A stretch of DNA of 64,000 nucleotides. Source: Clostridium scatologenes (lineage in GTDB: Bacteria > Bacillota > Clostridia > Clostridiales > Clostridiaceae). The notes under the pieces were generated by a model. The model saw nothing but the letters and a program-made list of their open reading frames with translations, searched no databases and was not told the DNA's origin. This document shows, in pieces, positions 8,610-17,547 of the stretch. Numbering within the stretch: the stretch's first letter is position 1; each line of letters opens with the position of its first letter. The stretch covers positions 3,348,001 to 3,412,000 of the forward strand of contig NZ_CP009933.1 of assembly GCF_000968375.1 (NCBI RefSeq). The letters run 5' to 3'. The position numbers and the translations under genes were made by a program.

Positions 8610-9524
8610 TTCATTTCTTAAAACATTTAACACTTTTTTGAAGTAATCTGGCAGATCAGACATAAATTCAATATATTCATTAGTACTAGGATGTATAAAA
8701 CCTAACTTTTTAGCATGAAGCATTTGTCCATTCAAGTTAAATCTTTGTTTTTTATAGCCATAAACAGGATCTCCAACTAAGGGGTGTCCTATATAAGCCA
8801 TGTGCACTCTTATCTGATGTGTTCTTCCAGTTTCCAATACACATTCTACAAGAGTATTATTTTTAAATCTTTCCAATACCTTATAGTGAGTTACTGCTTT
8901 TTTACCATCCTTAATCACAGATATTTTTATTCTTTCTACAGGATGCCTTCCTAATGGTTTATCTATGATCCCATCATCTTCTTTTAAAATACCTTCAACT
9001 AATGCTGTATAGGCTCTAGTCATAGAATGATCCTTAAGTTGCTCTGCTAACTTATTATGAGATTTATCATTTTTAGCAACTACTAATATACCTGAGGTAT
9101 CCTTATCTATTCTATGCACAATCCCAGGTCTTGTTATCCCATTTATTCCAGATAGATCACTGCAATGATTTAAAAGAGCATTAACTAATGTACCAGTATA
9201 AATTCCTGAAGCTGGATGAACCACCATACCCTGTGGTTTATTCACTACAATAACATCACTATCTTCATAAACTATATCTAATGGTATATCTTCAGGTTCT
9301 ATATCCAATCCAACAGGATCAGGTATAGTAAGAAGCACTTTGTCTTTTATCTTCAACTTGTAATTACTCTTTTTTAAAATTCCATTTACTTTTACCTGTG
9401 ACTTTTCTATAAGTCCTTGTATATAAGATCTAGATTTATCCTCCATTCTTTCTGATAAGAATAAATCCAACCTAGCATTCACTGAATTTTCATCTATAAT
9501 AAATTCTCTAGTTTCCATACTCAC
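8601..9524 (-). CDS. RluD-like pseudouridine synthase
   Basis: 307 residues. An S4 RNA-binding domain (about 15-75) is followed by a RluA-superfamily catalytic domain with the H-R-I-D-K-D-T-S-G motif at 137-145; Asp140 is the catalytic residue by family rule. It isomerises uridines in 23S rRNA; the exact site is inferred from RluD/YlyB similarity. The start is GTG at 9524, four bases into the lspA stop (GTGA overlap), with an AAGGAAG site six bases upstream; an ATG two codons later is the alternative. The lspA-rluD pairing is standard in Firmicutes. Confidence 0.93.
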   Translation of the reverse strand: MSMETREFIIDENSVNARLDLFLSERMEDKSRSYIQGLIEKSQVKVNGILKKSNYKLKIKDKVLLTIPDPVGLDIEPEDIPLDIVYEDSDVIVVNKPQGMVVHPASGIYTGTLVNALLNHCSDLSGINGITRPGIVHRIDKDTSGILVVAKNDKSHNKLAEQLKDHSMTRAYTALVEGILKEDDGIIDKPLGRHPVERIKISVIKDGKKAVTHYKVLERFKNNTLVECVLETGRTHQIRVHMAYIGHPLVGDPVYGYKKQRFNLNGQMLHAKKLGFIHPSTNEYIEFMSDLPDYFKKVLNVLRNELK

Positions 9525-9967
9525 TTATCTTCCTTTATTAAATAAATTGCTAATAAAAAGGTTCCTGTTACTACTAAAACATCAGCCACATTGAAGGTAG
9601 GAAAATAGTATACATCTTTATAATGTAAAGTTAAAAAATCTACTACATACTTATAATATGTTCTATCGATCAAATTTCCTATAGCTCCACTTATTATAAG
9701 CGCCAAACTTATTCTCAATAATTTTGAAGCTGGTCTATATTTTATAATATAATAAATTATACCTGCCATAACAATAAATGTAACTATACTTAAAAAAACT
9801 ACCTTATCTTGCAAAATACCAAAGGCAGCTCCTCTATTTTCTAAATAAAAAAGTACAAAAAAGTCTTTTATAACAACTATTCCAGAGGTATTTGATAACT
9901 CTTTAATAGCCCATAACTTTGTAATTCTGTCCAATATCAATCCCAAAATTATTATTAGTAATTCCAT
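9521..9967 (-). CDS. lspA: Lipoprotein signal peptidase (signal peptidase II)
   Basis: 148 residues with four membrane segments. The catalytic aspartates are recognisable as Asp110 (V-V-D-F) and Asp129 (F-N-V-A-D). The conserved motifs E-N-R-G-A-A-F-G (about 43-50) and G-A-I-G-N-L-I-D-R (about 94-102) are intact. It removes signal peptides from diacylglyceryl-modified prolipoproteins such as the lipoprotein encoded at 386-1465. The stop overlaps the start of the downstream pseudouridine synthase, so the two are coupled. Confidence 0.97.
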   Translation of the reverse strand: MELLIIILGLILDRITKLWAIKELSNTSGIVVIKDFFVLFYLENRGAAFGILQDKVVFLSIVTFIVMAGIIYYIIKYRPASKLLRISLALIISGAIGNLIDRTYYKYVVDFLTLHYKDVYYFPTFNVADVLVVTGTFLLAIYLIKEDK

Positions 9968-9990
9968 TTACATCCCCCTTTTAAAGCTTA

Positions 9991-10026
9991 GGAAAAGTTA
10001 ACAAGAAATTTCTTGTTAACTTTTCC
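9991..10026. repeat. Perfect 36-bp palindrome
   Basis: 18+18 bases with exact dyad symmetry and no loop, in the gap between the DksA-like gene and lspA. The minus strand lacks a clear U-run after it, so it is not a textbook terminator, although its position suits transcript punctuation or an RNA hairpin. Confidence 0.75.
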
Positions 10027-10036
10027 ATTTCAATTG

Positions 10037-10642
10037 CTATGGTAATTGGTTCTTATACTGTTCATTGCTTATTCTTTCTATTGGTTCCACATAATCCTCA
10101 TCTTCATCACTATATACATCTATTACATTTTTTATTCTGTTAAATCTTCCTACAGCTTGATAACTATCTTCTGCATCAAAGCCTACTTCATCTCTGCGGT
10201 CGTTATATCCATATCCAAAAGGATAACCAGGTTCTTGTTTTTCTATAGGCGTATTTTTTTTCTCCTCTGAATAAGAATTACTGATCCATTTTTGACATTC
10301 TACACAATGATCTGTATAAGGAATAAACTCTAATCTTTCTTCTTTTATATCCTTACCACATATACTGCATTTCCCATAAGTACCTTTATCTATGTTTGAA
10401 AGTGAATTCTCTATCTTTTTTATAATAGATAACTCATTACCTTTAAAGGCTATTCCTCTTTCCTTATCAAAAATTTCAGTAGCAATATCTGAAGGATGAT
10501 TATCATAAAAAGACAACTCTGTAGATAGTTCAGCATTAGAATTAATAGTTTCATTTTCCTCCATTTGCTTTAATAAACTATATACTCTCTTTTTTTCTGA
10601 TTCTAATTTTTTTCTAAAATGTTCCAATCTCTCATTATTCAT
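10037..10642 (-). CDS. DksA/TraR-family C4 zinc-finger protein (YteA-like)
   Basis: 201 residues. An N-terminal charged coiled coil (about 1-85) leads to a C4 zinc finger: Cys92, Cys95, Cys113 and Cys116 in K-C-S-I-C and H-C-V-E-C. The C-terminal part has G-Y-P-F-G-Y-G-Y-N and acidic clusters seen in the YteA subgroup of Firmicutes. DksA proteins bind RNA polymerase through the secondary channel, but YteA-type function is not settled and spore association has only been suggested. It lies in the same orientation as lspA, separated by the 36-bp palindrome. Confidence 0.85.
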   Translation of the reverse strand: MNNERLEHFRKKLESEKKRVYSLLKQMEENETINSNAELSTELSFYDNHPSDIATEIFDKERGIAFKGNELSIIKKIENSLSNIDKGTYGKCSICGKDIKEERLEFIPYTDHCVECQKWISNSYSEEKKNTPIEKQEPGYPFGYGYNDRRDEVGFDAEDSYQAVGRFNRIKNVIDVYSDEDEDYVEPIERISNEQYKNQLP

Positions 10643-10751
10643 AACCCCAGAACTCCTTTCTTATTGTAGAGTAAAAACAACCTATTTTTATTTTTACTAA
10701 AAATATTTTATTTATTCTGCAGTTATGGAATAATTATGGAATCAAATTAAG

Positions 10752-11444
10752 TTATATATTCATAAGCATGCTTTTCAAAATATCTGTTGAGTTTTTTATA
10801 GCTATTGGTGCAAATTTTTCATAATCCATATGAGCTCCATTATTAGCATTGTCAGATATGGATCTTATAACTACAAAAGGTATATTGTTTAAATAACATA
10901 CCTGTGCAATACTTCCACCTTCCATTTCACAAGCTAGTGCCTCAAATTTTTCATTCAACCACTTTATCTTTTGTGTATCAGAAATAAATTGATCTCCTGT
11001 TACTATTCTTCCAATAAAGCTATTGCTCTTTTGAATATCTTTGCAGGCTGCTTTAGCTTTATATACAAGATTTATATCACATTTAAAATCAAAGCTATCC
11101 AATCTTGGAATTTGACCTACTGGATCTCCAAACGCTGAAGCATCCATATCATGTTGAACAAGATTATTAGCTATAACTATATCACCTGGATATACATCTT
11201 TTCCAATACCTCCTGCTATGCCAACATTTATTACCTTATCTACTTGAAAATCATCTATTAATATTTGAGTGCATATAGCTGCATTTACTTTACCAATACC
11301 ACTTCTAACAACAACAACTTGTTGATTGTAAATTTTACCTGAATTAAAAAGCATGTTTGCCTTCATTTCTTTTCTATCTAATTTCATTTCCTTTAACAAA
11401 ATTTCTAGCTCTTCATCCATAGCTCCGATTATTCCTATTACCAT
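10752..11444 (-). CDS. mtnN: 5'-methylthioadenosine/S-adenosylhomocysteine nucleosidase
   Basis: 230 residues, full length. N-terminal G-I-I-G-A-M-D-E-E-L includes Glu12; the purine-site segment C-E-M-E-G is at 172-176; the catalytic Asp198 is in R-S-I-S-D-N-A. The enzyme hydrolyses MTA and SAH to adenine and the thioribosyl/ribosyl homocysteine products, feeding methionine salvage and removing inhibitors of methylation. It begins 11 bases after the AroB-like gene with a GGGGG site, so they are probably one transcript. Confidence 0.96.
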   Translation of the reverse strand: MVIGIIGAMDEELEILLKEMKLDRKEMKANMLFNSGKIYNQQVVVVRSGIGKVNAAICTQILIDDFQVDKVINVGIAGGIGKDVYPGDIVIANNLVQHDMDASAFGDPVGQIPRLDSFDFKCDINLVYKAKAACKDIQKSNSFIGRIVTGDQFISDTQKIKWLNEKFEALACEMEGGSIAQVCYLNNIPFVVIRSISDNANNGAHMDYEKFAPIAIKNSTDILKSMLMNI

Positions 11445-11455
11445 ATTTTTACCCC

Positions 11456-12532
11456 CTAGTTTATACTTTCTTTTAAGGCCATATCAATTTCTTTCTGACT
11501 GACCTCAACCTTTGTTTTGTAGCCTTCACTATTCTCTAAAAGCACAAATTTTAATTTATCATTATTTTTCTTATCATGATTAATAGCATACATAAATGAA
11601 GAATAATTGTCAACTTTATACTTTGTAGGCATGTTAAGCTTTTTTAATATACTTTCTACTTTGCTATATATATCTGAGGATATAGCAAATTTGTTTTGAG
11701 ATAACTTTATGCAAACAAGCAGTCCAAGACCTACTGCTTCTCCATATGATACTCTAAACTTAGATGACATTTCTATTCCATATGCTATAGTATGACCAAA
11801 ATTCAATATATTTGTTAACCCTTTACTTCTATATACTCCACCTAAATTTTCTGATTTTATTCTTACACATTCTTTTACTATATGATCTAATTTATCATTT
11901 TCTCTTTCTAATATACATTTATAGTTCAAATTTATAAAATTTAATAATTCTGAATCACCAATTACTCCATATTTAACAACTTCACCTAAACCATCTTTAA
12001 ATTGTTTATCACTCAATGTTTTTAAAAATCTAGTACATACATATACAAATACGGGGTTATAAAAATTTCCTATTAAACCTTTAACATTCCTATAATTAAA
12101 TTCTACTTTTCCATCTATACAACTATCAATCTGGGATAATAGAGTTGTTGGTACATTTACAAGTTTTATTCCTCCCATATATGTTGATGCCGCAAAACCA
12201 GCTAAATTCCCAGTAATTCCTCCTCCAAAGGCTATAATAGTACTATTCTTATTCGCATTGTTTTTTAAAAGGAAATCATATAAGTTTTGTACAGTATAAA
12301 TATTTTTTTCCTTTTCACCTTGAGGAATACAAAAAATTTTACAATTATTTTCTGAATTAATATGCTCTATTATATCTTTATACAATTCATATATTAAACT
12401 ATCTGTAACAATAAATATTTTTTCATTTATCTTAATTTTGTTTTTTTCAAACAAGGTATGAAACTTATTAATATTATTATCTATGTAAACACTATACTTT
12501 TTATCTCTTGTATCAACAATTACCTCCTTCAT
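11456..12532 (-). CDS. 3-dehydroquinate synthase-like protein (AroB family) with altered active site
   Basis: 358 residues and clearly AroB fold: I-P-Q-G-E-K-E-K (69-76), NAD loop G-G-G-I-T-G-N-L-A-G (103-112), P-T-T-L-L-S-Q-I-D (128-136), Lys142, Asn146, Lys151, Glu184 and Lys187 in G-E-V-V-K-Y-G, and His247 in F-G-H-T. Compared with known DHQ synthases three expected residues differ: the usual Arg of G-x-R is Thr240, the second His of GHTxxH is Tyr251, and the His of HGEAV is Tyr263. By homology with the fungal enzyme the last is a zinc ligand. It may be a weakened DHQ synthase, a different sugar-phosphate cyclase, or a non-catalytic relative. No other shikimate gene is nearby; mtnN follows closely. 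Confidence 0.75.
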   Translation of the reverse strand: MKEVIVDTRDKKYSVYIDNNINKFHTLFEKNKIKINEKIFIVTDSLIYELYKDIIEHINSENNCKIFCIPQGEKEKNIYTVQNLYDFLLKNNANKNSTIIAFGGGITGNLAGFAASTYMGGIKLVNVPTTLLSQIDSCIDGKVEFNYRNVKGLIGNFYNPVFVYVCTRFLKTLSDKQFKDGLGEVVKYGVIGDSELLNFINLNYKCILERENDKLDHIVKECVRIKSENLGGVYRSKGLTNILNFGHTIAYGIEMSSKFRVSYGEAVGLGLLVCIKLSQNKFAISSDIYSKVESILKKLNMPTKYKVDNYSSFMYAINHDKKNNDKLKFVLLENSEGYKTKVEVSQKEIDMALKESIN

Positions 12533-12604
12533 TCATTTCACCACCTTTAAGCTTAAATTATATCTATATTATACCATATACTCAATATTTCTATTTAAAT
12601 AGCA

Positions 12605-12637
12605 TAAAAAAAAGCACTCTTACTGAGTGGCTTTTTT
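12605..12637. terminator. Terminator after divIVA
   Basis: A stem of about nine pairs (12611-12619 with 12624-12634, one bulged G) with A-run to the left and T-run to the right. It overlaps the last bases of the divIVA stop and separates the cell-division run from the AroB-like gene. Confidence 0.8.
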
Positions 12638-13292
12638 ATTTTACAAAAAAATTTTTAATCTCTTCTAATTCATTTTCATTATTATAAAACTCTGAATCTG
12701 ATTTCGAATCTTCATATTTAGAACCAGAACTATTTGAATTTTTTTCTGATATAATTTCTATTTCTTTTTCTCTAATTTCTTGATTTTTTATAGTTTCATT
12801 TACATTTTCACTACTTTCATAGCCTATATTATAATTTTTAACAAATTCCTTTTCCATATCATCAAACATCTCTAATTGAGATCCCATAAAACTTCTAAAC
12901 TTAGTTCTAAATTTACAAAATTCCTGCTTCATTTTTTCAAACTCATCAGTAATTTGAATCACATCACTGTGAGCCTTATCGATTATCTTCTGAGCTGCAT
13001 CATTAGCATTTTTTAATATTAATTCACTTTCCTTTTTAGCATTTTCTCTAGCCTGCTCAGATGCATTCTGTGCTAAAAGCAAAGTATTTTGTATTGTATT
13101 TTCCATTTTATTATAATGCTCTATTTTTTCTTGTATGCCTGAGAGTTTTTCTTTGTAATTTGAATTTTCTTTATAAAGAACTTCATATTCTTCAGCTATT
13201 TTATCTAAAAATTCATCTACTTCCTCTACACTATACCCTCTTAAAACCTTTTTAAATTCTTTTTCTGTTATATCCATTGAAGTTATCTTCAT
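12636..13292 (-). CDS. divIVA: DivIVA-domain cell division/polarity protein
   Basis: 218 residues. The membrane-curvature-binding N-terminus is recognisable (about 1-35: M-D-I-T-E-K-E-F-K-K-V-L-R-G-Y-S-x-E-E-V-D-E-F-L). Two coiled-coil blocks follow (about 30-65 and 70-135), then a Ser/Asn/Glu-rich tail. DivIVA gathers at septa and poles and recruits partners, including chromosome anchoring in sporulation. It is the last gene of the minus-strand division cluster, directly after ylmH, the usual Gram-positive arrangement, and is followed by a terminator. Confidence 0.94.
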   Translation of the reverse strand: MKITSMDITEKEFKKVLRGYSVEEVDEFLDKIAEEYEVLYKENSNYKEKLSGIQEKIEHYNKMENTIQNTLLLAQNASEQARENAKKESELILKNANDAAQKIIDKAHSDVIQITDEFEKMKQEFCKFRTKFRSFMGSQLEMFDDMEKEFVKNYNIGYESSENVNETIKNQEIREKEIEIISEKNSNSSGSKYEDSKSDSEFYNNENELEEIKNFFVK

Positions 13293-13312
13293 TGTGAACT
13301 GCTCACCTCAAA

Positions 13313-14083
13313 TCAAATAAATTTTTTTACAAGGATTTTTATTTTTCCACTATTCGTCCATCCAACTTCTTCTACAATTTTAAATTTTCCATACCCTCTT
13401 ATAGTTATTATTGTATCACTGTTCAAAATTTTATTCTTCCTAAAATCCTCTGAATAGTCTACTAAAACTTTCCCTTGCTTTACTAATTCTTCAGCTTTAC
13501 TTCTTGATATATTACACAAAGTACTTACTACACAATCAATTCTAAGAGAAGAAACATTCACAATAATTTTCTGAAAGTCATATTTAGGAATTTCTGAACT
13601 ATATATGTCTAAAACATCAATTGTGCAGTGAGTTTTACCTATACTAACTAAGTTCATTTTTATATAATCAACTATTTCTTCCTGCACAGCAACATAACAT
13701 CCATCATTGCTAAGTATTAAGTCTCCAAATTTTTCTCTCTTAACGCCTAATGCCATTAAAGACCCTAAATAATCCTTGTGTCTAAGATTATTAAATTTTG
13801 ACTTTCCATTAACTCTAATAAGGGTGACAGGATAACAATATACATGATCATTGGAAAAAGCTATAACTTTTCTTTCTGCATCTTCAAAAATACCATAAGA
13901 GTAAACATTTATACCAATTTCCTCACTTAAACTTTCTATGGTTTTCCAAGTCTTAGGAGTATAAAATTCTCCTGTACATATTACTTTATTAATTTTTTGG
14001 GCTAAAATAATCTTATCATAGATATTGGAAGCTATATTATTTTCCAAAAAGCTTACTTTACTTAAAAAATCTTTTTTATTCAC
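13313..14083 (-). CDS. ylmH: YlmH-family S4-domain RNA-binding protein
   Basis: 256 residues. The C-terminal S4 domain (about 178-250) contains S-S-L-R-I-D-C-V-V-S and S-R-S-K-A-E-E-L-V-K-Q-G-K-V. The N-terminal two thirds match the YlmH type. Recent work on Bacillus YlmH links it to rescue of stalled 50S subunits in the same general pathway as RqcH (here at 2570-4306); the older view is a division-cluster protein. It sits between ylmG (two-base gap) and divIVA (20-base gap). Confidence 0.9.
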   Translation of the reverse strand: MNKKDFLSKVSFLENNIASNIYDKIILAQKINKVICTGEFYTPKTWKTIESLSEEIGINVYSYGIFEDAERKVIAFSNDHVYCYPVTLIRVNGKSKFNNLRHKDYLGSLMALGVKREKFGDLILSNDGCYVAVQEEIVDYIKMNLVSIGKTHCTIDVLDIYSSEIPKYDFQKIIVNVSSLRIDCVVSTLCNISRSKAEELVKQGKVLVDYSEDFRKNKILNSDTIITIRGYGKFKIVEEVGWTNSGKIKILVKKFI

Positions 14084-14085
14084 AA

Positions 14086-14355
14086 CTATAGCAATACAGT
14101 AAACACAATTTTTCTTATTATATCTAGTATTACTAGTGCAAGTATAGGTGAAAAATCTATCATAAAACCAGGCATAAGCTTTTCTTGAATTTTTCTTCCT
14201 GGAATCATGAATGGATCTGTAAATACATGAAGTAAGTCTAGGAAACCATTACTTCTTCCTGGCATAACCCATGAAAGAATTACATCCAATAATATAGCAC
14301 CTTCAAGAAATCTAAACAATAAATCTAGCGCCATTACTAAAGTACCACTTATCAT
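14086..14355 (-). CDS. ylmG: YggT/YlmG-family small membrane protein
   Basis: 89 residues with two membrane segments (about 5-27 and 65-87) and a polar loop carrying W-V-M-P-G-R and D-P-F-M-I-P-G-R-K, the characteristic YggT motif. Biochemical role is not established; plastid and bacterial relatives affect nucleoid or septum organisation. It lies between sepF and ylmH with tight spacing, the conserved order. Confidence 0.9.
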   Translation of the reverse strand: MISGTLVMALDLLFRFLEGAILLDVILSWVMPGRSNGFLDLLHVFTDPFMIPGRKIQEKLMPGFMIDFSPILALVILDIIRKIVFTVLL

Positions 14356-14370
14356 TTTATCCTCCGAATA

Positions 14371-14838
14371 CTACTTATTCCAGCCAAAAATTCCTTTACT
14401 TGATAGTTCACTTTTAAAATCATTGCTAACCTCTACTGTTGCTGGTGACAGTAAGTAAACTCCTCTTTCTACTTCTTCTAAATCTCCTCCTAAAGCATAA
14501 CTTGCTCCACCCATGAAATCTAAAAGTCTTTGGGCTATTCTTTGTTCCAATCCTGTAGTATTTATAACTATAATTTTTCTATTCTTTAATTCGTCACAAA
14601 TATCTGCTGCTTCTTCATAAGTAGTAGGTTTAACTATTTTTACTTTAGCAGCAATAGTAGTATGTATGCTTACCACCTTATTTTGTCTTTTTGAATTCGA
14701 TATAATTGGCTCTACTGAAGCTGTTGTATCATTTACTGCCTTTGCCTGTCTTCTCTCTTCTGTTTCTTCTATTTCCTCTTCTAAATCATCCTCTAGGCCT
14801 AAAAAACCCATAACCTTACTCATAACTTTACCTGACAT
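14371..14838 (-). CDS. sepF: Cell division protein SepF
   Basis: 155 residues. N-terminal amphipathic helix (M-S-G-K-V-M-S-K-V-M-G-F-L-G-L, 1-15), an acidic/charged linker to about 65, then the SepF core (about 66-150) with I-V-I-N-T-T-G-L and R-L-L-D-F-M-G-G-A-S-Y-A-L-G. SepF assembles into arcs that tether FtsZ to the membrane. ftsZ itself is not in this window. The gene begins 14 bases after ylmE. Confidence 0.95.
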   Translation of the reverse strand: MSGKVMSKVMGFLGLEDDLEEEIEETEERRQAKAVNDTTASVEPIISNSKRQNKVVSIHTTIAAKVKIVKPTTYEEAADICDELKNRKIIVINTTGLEQRIAQRLLDFMGGASYALGGDLEEVERGVYLLSPATVEVSNDFKSELSSKGIFGWNK

Positions 14839-14852
14839 TTAACTTATCCTCC

Positions 14853-15521
14853 TCAATTATTATAATTTCTCTTTCCAAATATCCCCTGACCAACTCTTAT
14901 CATATTTGACCCTTCTTGTAAGGCCATTGAGTAGTCACCACTCATGCCCATAGATAAAATATCCATTTGTATATTTTTAAAGCTTTTCTTCTTCAGGTCT
15001 TCAAAAATGTCTTTCATTTTCCTAAAATGACATCTACAACTTTCTTCTGTTCCCTGTGGTATAATAGCCATAAGCCCTTTAACCTTTACATTATTACAGT
15101 TTTCACACTGCTGTAACAACTCATCTAATTTCTCCTGCAAAATACCCGTTTTGCTTTCTTCTCTGCCTATATTTATTTGAATCAAAGTATTAGCTATTTC
15201 ATTATTTACAGAATAATGCTTTTCTATTTCTTGTAAAAGTCTTATACTATCTAAAGATTGAATAAGATGAACTTTTCCTACTATATATTTCACTTTATTC
15301 CTCTGAAGATGACCTATTAAATGCCATTTTATATCTTTAGGAAGTTTATCATATTTATCTATAAGTTCTTGAACTTTATTTTCTCCAAAGTCCCTAATTC
15401 CTATATCGTATACTTTCTTTACTTCTTCAACAGTTTTAGTCTTTGAAACTGCTATTAAAGTAACATCTTTTTCTATAGTATCCTTTATCATCCTTACATT
15501 TTCTTCAATTGACAATTTCAT
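14853..15521 (-). CDS. ylmE: YggS-family PLP homeostasis protein
   Basis: 222 residues. The PLP lysine lies in A-V-S-K-T-K-T (about 24-30). F-G-E-N-K-V-Q-E, W-H-L-I-G-H-L-Q-R-N-K and the C-terminal L-S-M-G-M-S-G-D-Y are all family motifs. These fold-type III barrel proteins carry PLP without known catalysis and keep PLP and amino-acid pools in balance. It opens the ylmE-sepF-ylmG-ylmH-divIVA block; the 178 bases upstream hold no gene and no strong promoter by eye. Confidence 0.93.
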   Translation of the reverse strand: MKLSIEENVRMIKDTIEKDVTLIAVSKTKTVEEVKKVYDIGIRDFGENKVQELIDKYDKLPKDIKWHLIGHLQRNKVKYIVGKVHLIQSLDSIRLLQEIEKHYSVNNEIANTLIQINIGREESKTGILQEKLDELLQQCENCNNVKVKGLMAIIPQGTEESCRCHFRKMKDIFEDLKKKSFKNIQMDILSMGMSGDYSMALQEGSNMIRVGQGIFGKRNYNN

Positions 15522-15699
15522 CGTCTCCTTTACTGTCCAATTGATGTTGTAATTTTATACAATCAAACTGGTATAAAATACATTCTTCATAAGTATATTC
15601 TTCATAAAATTTAAAAATCCTTCAATAAATCCATAAAATTTAAATAAAATTTTAATTAATTATAATATGTCATTAAAATCTAAATTTCGCTAAATAATA

Positions 15700-16428
15700 T
15701 TATTCATTTTTACTACTTATTAATGATTTTTTTTGTTCTCCAGTATAGGCTGGTACAGTTAAGTTATCACATTGCTGTACATCTACTCTTACTTTTCTTA
15801 TTATTAAACTTTTTAAATAGTTTTCATTTGACAACATATAATTATACATAACTTCTTTGTTACCTATAGCATAAATTGTAAATGGAGCCATCATCTTAAC
15901 ACCATTAATTCTTAAAAAGGCACCGCTACAGTATATTTCAGTTTTATCAACCACTCTTTGACCGTTTATACTTATAGCTTCTGCTCCTGAATTTTTAATG
16001 TCATTTATTACTTGCATAATATCCATATCATGGACTAGTCTTAGTGCTTTTTCAAATGCTAAAGAATTTTCTATATCTTTATCATTTGCATCATTTAACA
16101 TTATTTTTATTCCTTGTCCTTCTAAAGCAACTTTTCCTAAAATAATATTATTTTCATTTAATTCTTCAACTATCCCATTAGCAACTTTTTCTTCATTTTT
16201 TTCATTACTTTTATATTCTATAAGCTTAGAATTATATTTTTGATATTGTTGTATCATTGCCGCTATATCACTATAAAGCTTGTTTTTATAATTGTAAGAA
16301 TCTTGATATTGCTTTGCACTTAAAAAAACCCTATCTGTAGTTCTTGTGAAGCTAATATTCATAGATATTAATATACCTATAATTATTGAGGCTATAAAGA
16401 CAAAAGTGGTAGCTTCATTGTTTTTCAT
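15700..16428 (-). CDS. DUF881-family protein (first of two flanking sbp)
   Basis: 242 residues. One N-terminal membrane segment (about 8-24), a coiled-coil segment (about 40-80), then a DUF881 domain with A-E-A-I-S-I-N-G-Q-R-V (about 150-160). It is paralogous to the DUF881 protein at 16823-17533: both carry the G-A-E-A-I-S-I-N core and end in a similar strand-rich region. Function unknown; the pairing with sbp beside division genes is conserved in Firmicutes, suggesting an envelope role. Confidence 0.85.
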   Translation of the reverse strand: MKNNEATTFVFIASIIIGILISMNISFTRTTDRVFLSAKQYQDSYNYKNKLYSDIAAMIQQYQKYNSKLIEYKSNEKNEEKVANGIVEELNENNIILGKVALEGQGIKIMLNDANDKDIENSLAFEKALRLVHDMDIMQVINDIKNSGAEAISINGQRVVDKTEIYCSGAFLRINGVKMMAPFTIYAIGNKEVMYNYMLSNENYLKSLIIRKVRVDVQQCDNLTVPAYTGEQKKSLISSKNE

Positions 16429-16438
16429 TTATCTCACC

Positions 16439-16780
16439 TCATTGATGATTTCTTGCCTTCTCTATTAATAATCTTCTTATAGTGGCAAAGTTATCAAAAA
16501 TTCTTCCTCCAAATACTATTATTGCCGCAAGATATATAGGTACTCCCATCTTATCCCCTAAGTATGCAAGTCCAGCTGCCAATACTGCATTTCCAAAAAA
16601 ACCTGAAATAAATATATCTGGCTGAAATTTTTTTGATAAGCTTCCTTTTATTGCACCAAATACGGAATCTAAACAAGCCAATATTGCTACAGACATATAT
16701 GGAGAAAATTGTTCTGGAATATTTACTTTCCATACAATACCAACAATTATTCCAATTATAAGTCCAATAAAACCAATCAC
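16439..16780 (-). CDS. sbp: Small basic protein (Sbp/DUF1290 family)
   Basis: 113 residues, mostly membrane-embedded (segments about 2-20, 27-43, 58-75, 80-97), with F-S-P-Y-M-S-V-A-I-L-A-C-L-D-S-V and a basic C-terminus (R-R-L-L-I-E-K-A-R). Sbp sits between ftsQ-type and ftsZ-type genes in many Firmicutes; its role is unknown. Here it lies between the two DUF881 genes with short gaps. Confidence 0.88.
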   Translation of the reverse strand: MIGFIGLIIGIIVGIVWKVNIPEQFSPYMSVAILACLDSVFGAIKGSLSKKFQPDIFISGFFGNAVLAAGLAYLGDKMGVPIYLAAIIVFGGRIFDNFATIRRLLIEKARNHQ

Positions 16781-16822
16781 TTTATACCACCCTCCAAAAC
16801 TACTATATATTTAACTTATTTA

Positions 16823-17533
16823 CTATTGTACTGGTTTTGCATATTCAAATTTATAAGTTTTATTATTTTTCTTAATTGTAATGTCATCCGACTTTTCAAA
16901 TTTCACATCACACAAACCTTTAAAATCAGTAAAAACTTCTGGAAAACTCATATCTCCATATAATAAATTTTTATCTCCTATTGCTTGTATAACAATTCTG
17001 CTGGATGGAGATATCTTTTCATCATTTATCAAAATATAGCTTCCTGCAGTTCTAATTCCTGTCCTTGAAAGTATTCTTATATCATTTATAGATATAGCTT
17101 CTGCACCTGCAAATTTTAACTCATTTACTAAATACACCAAATGTTTGTCCGTTATATGATCTCCCATATTATTTCCTAAAAACTTAGCATCAGGTGTAAG
17201 ATAAACAGTTATGCCAGGTCCATGTACATCTATAGATCCAGTAAGTACTCTAGTATCTTCTAACTCTTTTAAAAGAGTTTTTGTTGAATCACTTTTTCCT
17301 GCTGCTGCATTTTCATAATTTTTAATTTGATTTTGAAGATCATTAACTTTCCCCTCAAGTTCTTGTTTTTGTTTTTTATATTGCTCAATTTCAACAGTAA
17401 CATCTGTACCATTTTTATTAGTTAGGTTCAATGTTTTATCTTGCCTTACGATAGTCTTAAACTGGTATGCAAGCATAAACCCTAAAATTCCCAGTACTAC
17501 AGCAACACTTATTTGAGCGTTAACCTTACGCAT
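16823..17533 (-). CDS. DUF881-family protein (YlxW-like)
   Basis: 236 residues. N-terminal membrane segment (about 6-24), coiled coil (about 48-95), then the DUF881 domain including G-A-E-A-I-S-I-N-D-I-R. It starts 14 bases after ftsQ. It duplicates the gene at 15700-16428. The extracytoplasmic location follows from the membrane anchor; the function is not known. Confidence 0.87.
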   Translation of the reverse strand: MRKVNAQISVAVVLGILGFMLAYQFKTIVRQDKTLNLTNKNGTDVTVEIEQYKKQKQELEGKVNDLQNQIKNYENAAAGKSDSTKTLLKELEDTRVLTGSIDVHGPGITVYLTPDAKFLGNNMGDHITDKHLVYLVNELKFAGAEAISINDIRILSRTGIRTAGSYILINDEKISPSSRIVIQAIGDKNLLYGDMSFPEVFTDFKGLCDVKFEKSDDITIKKNNKTYKFEYAKPVQ

Positions 17534-17547
17534 TTTTTAACATCCTC

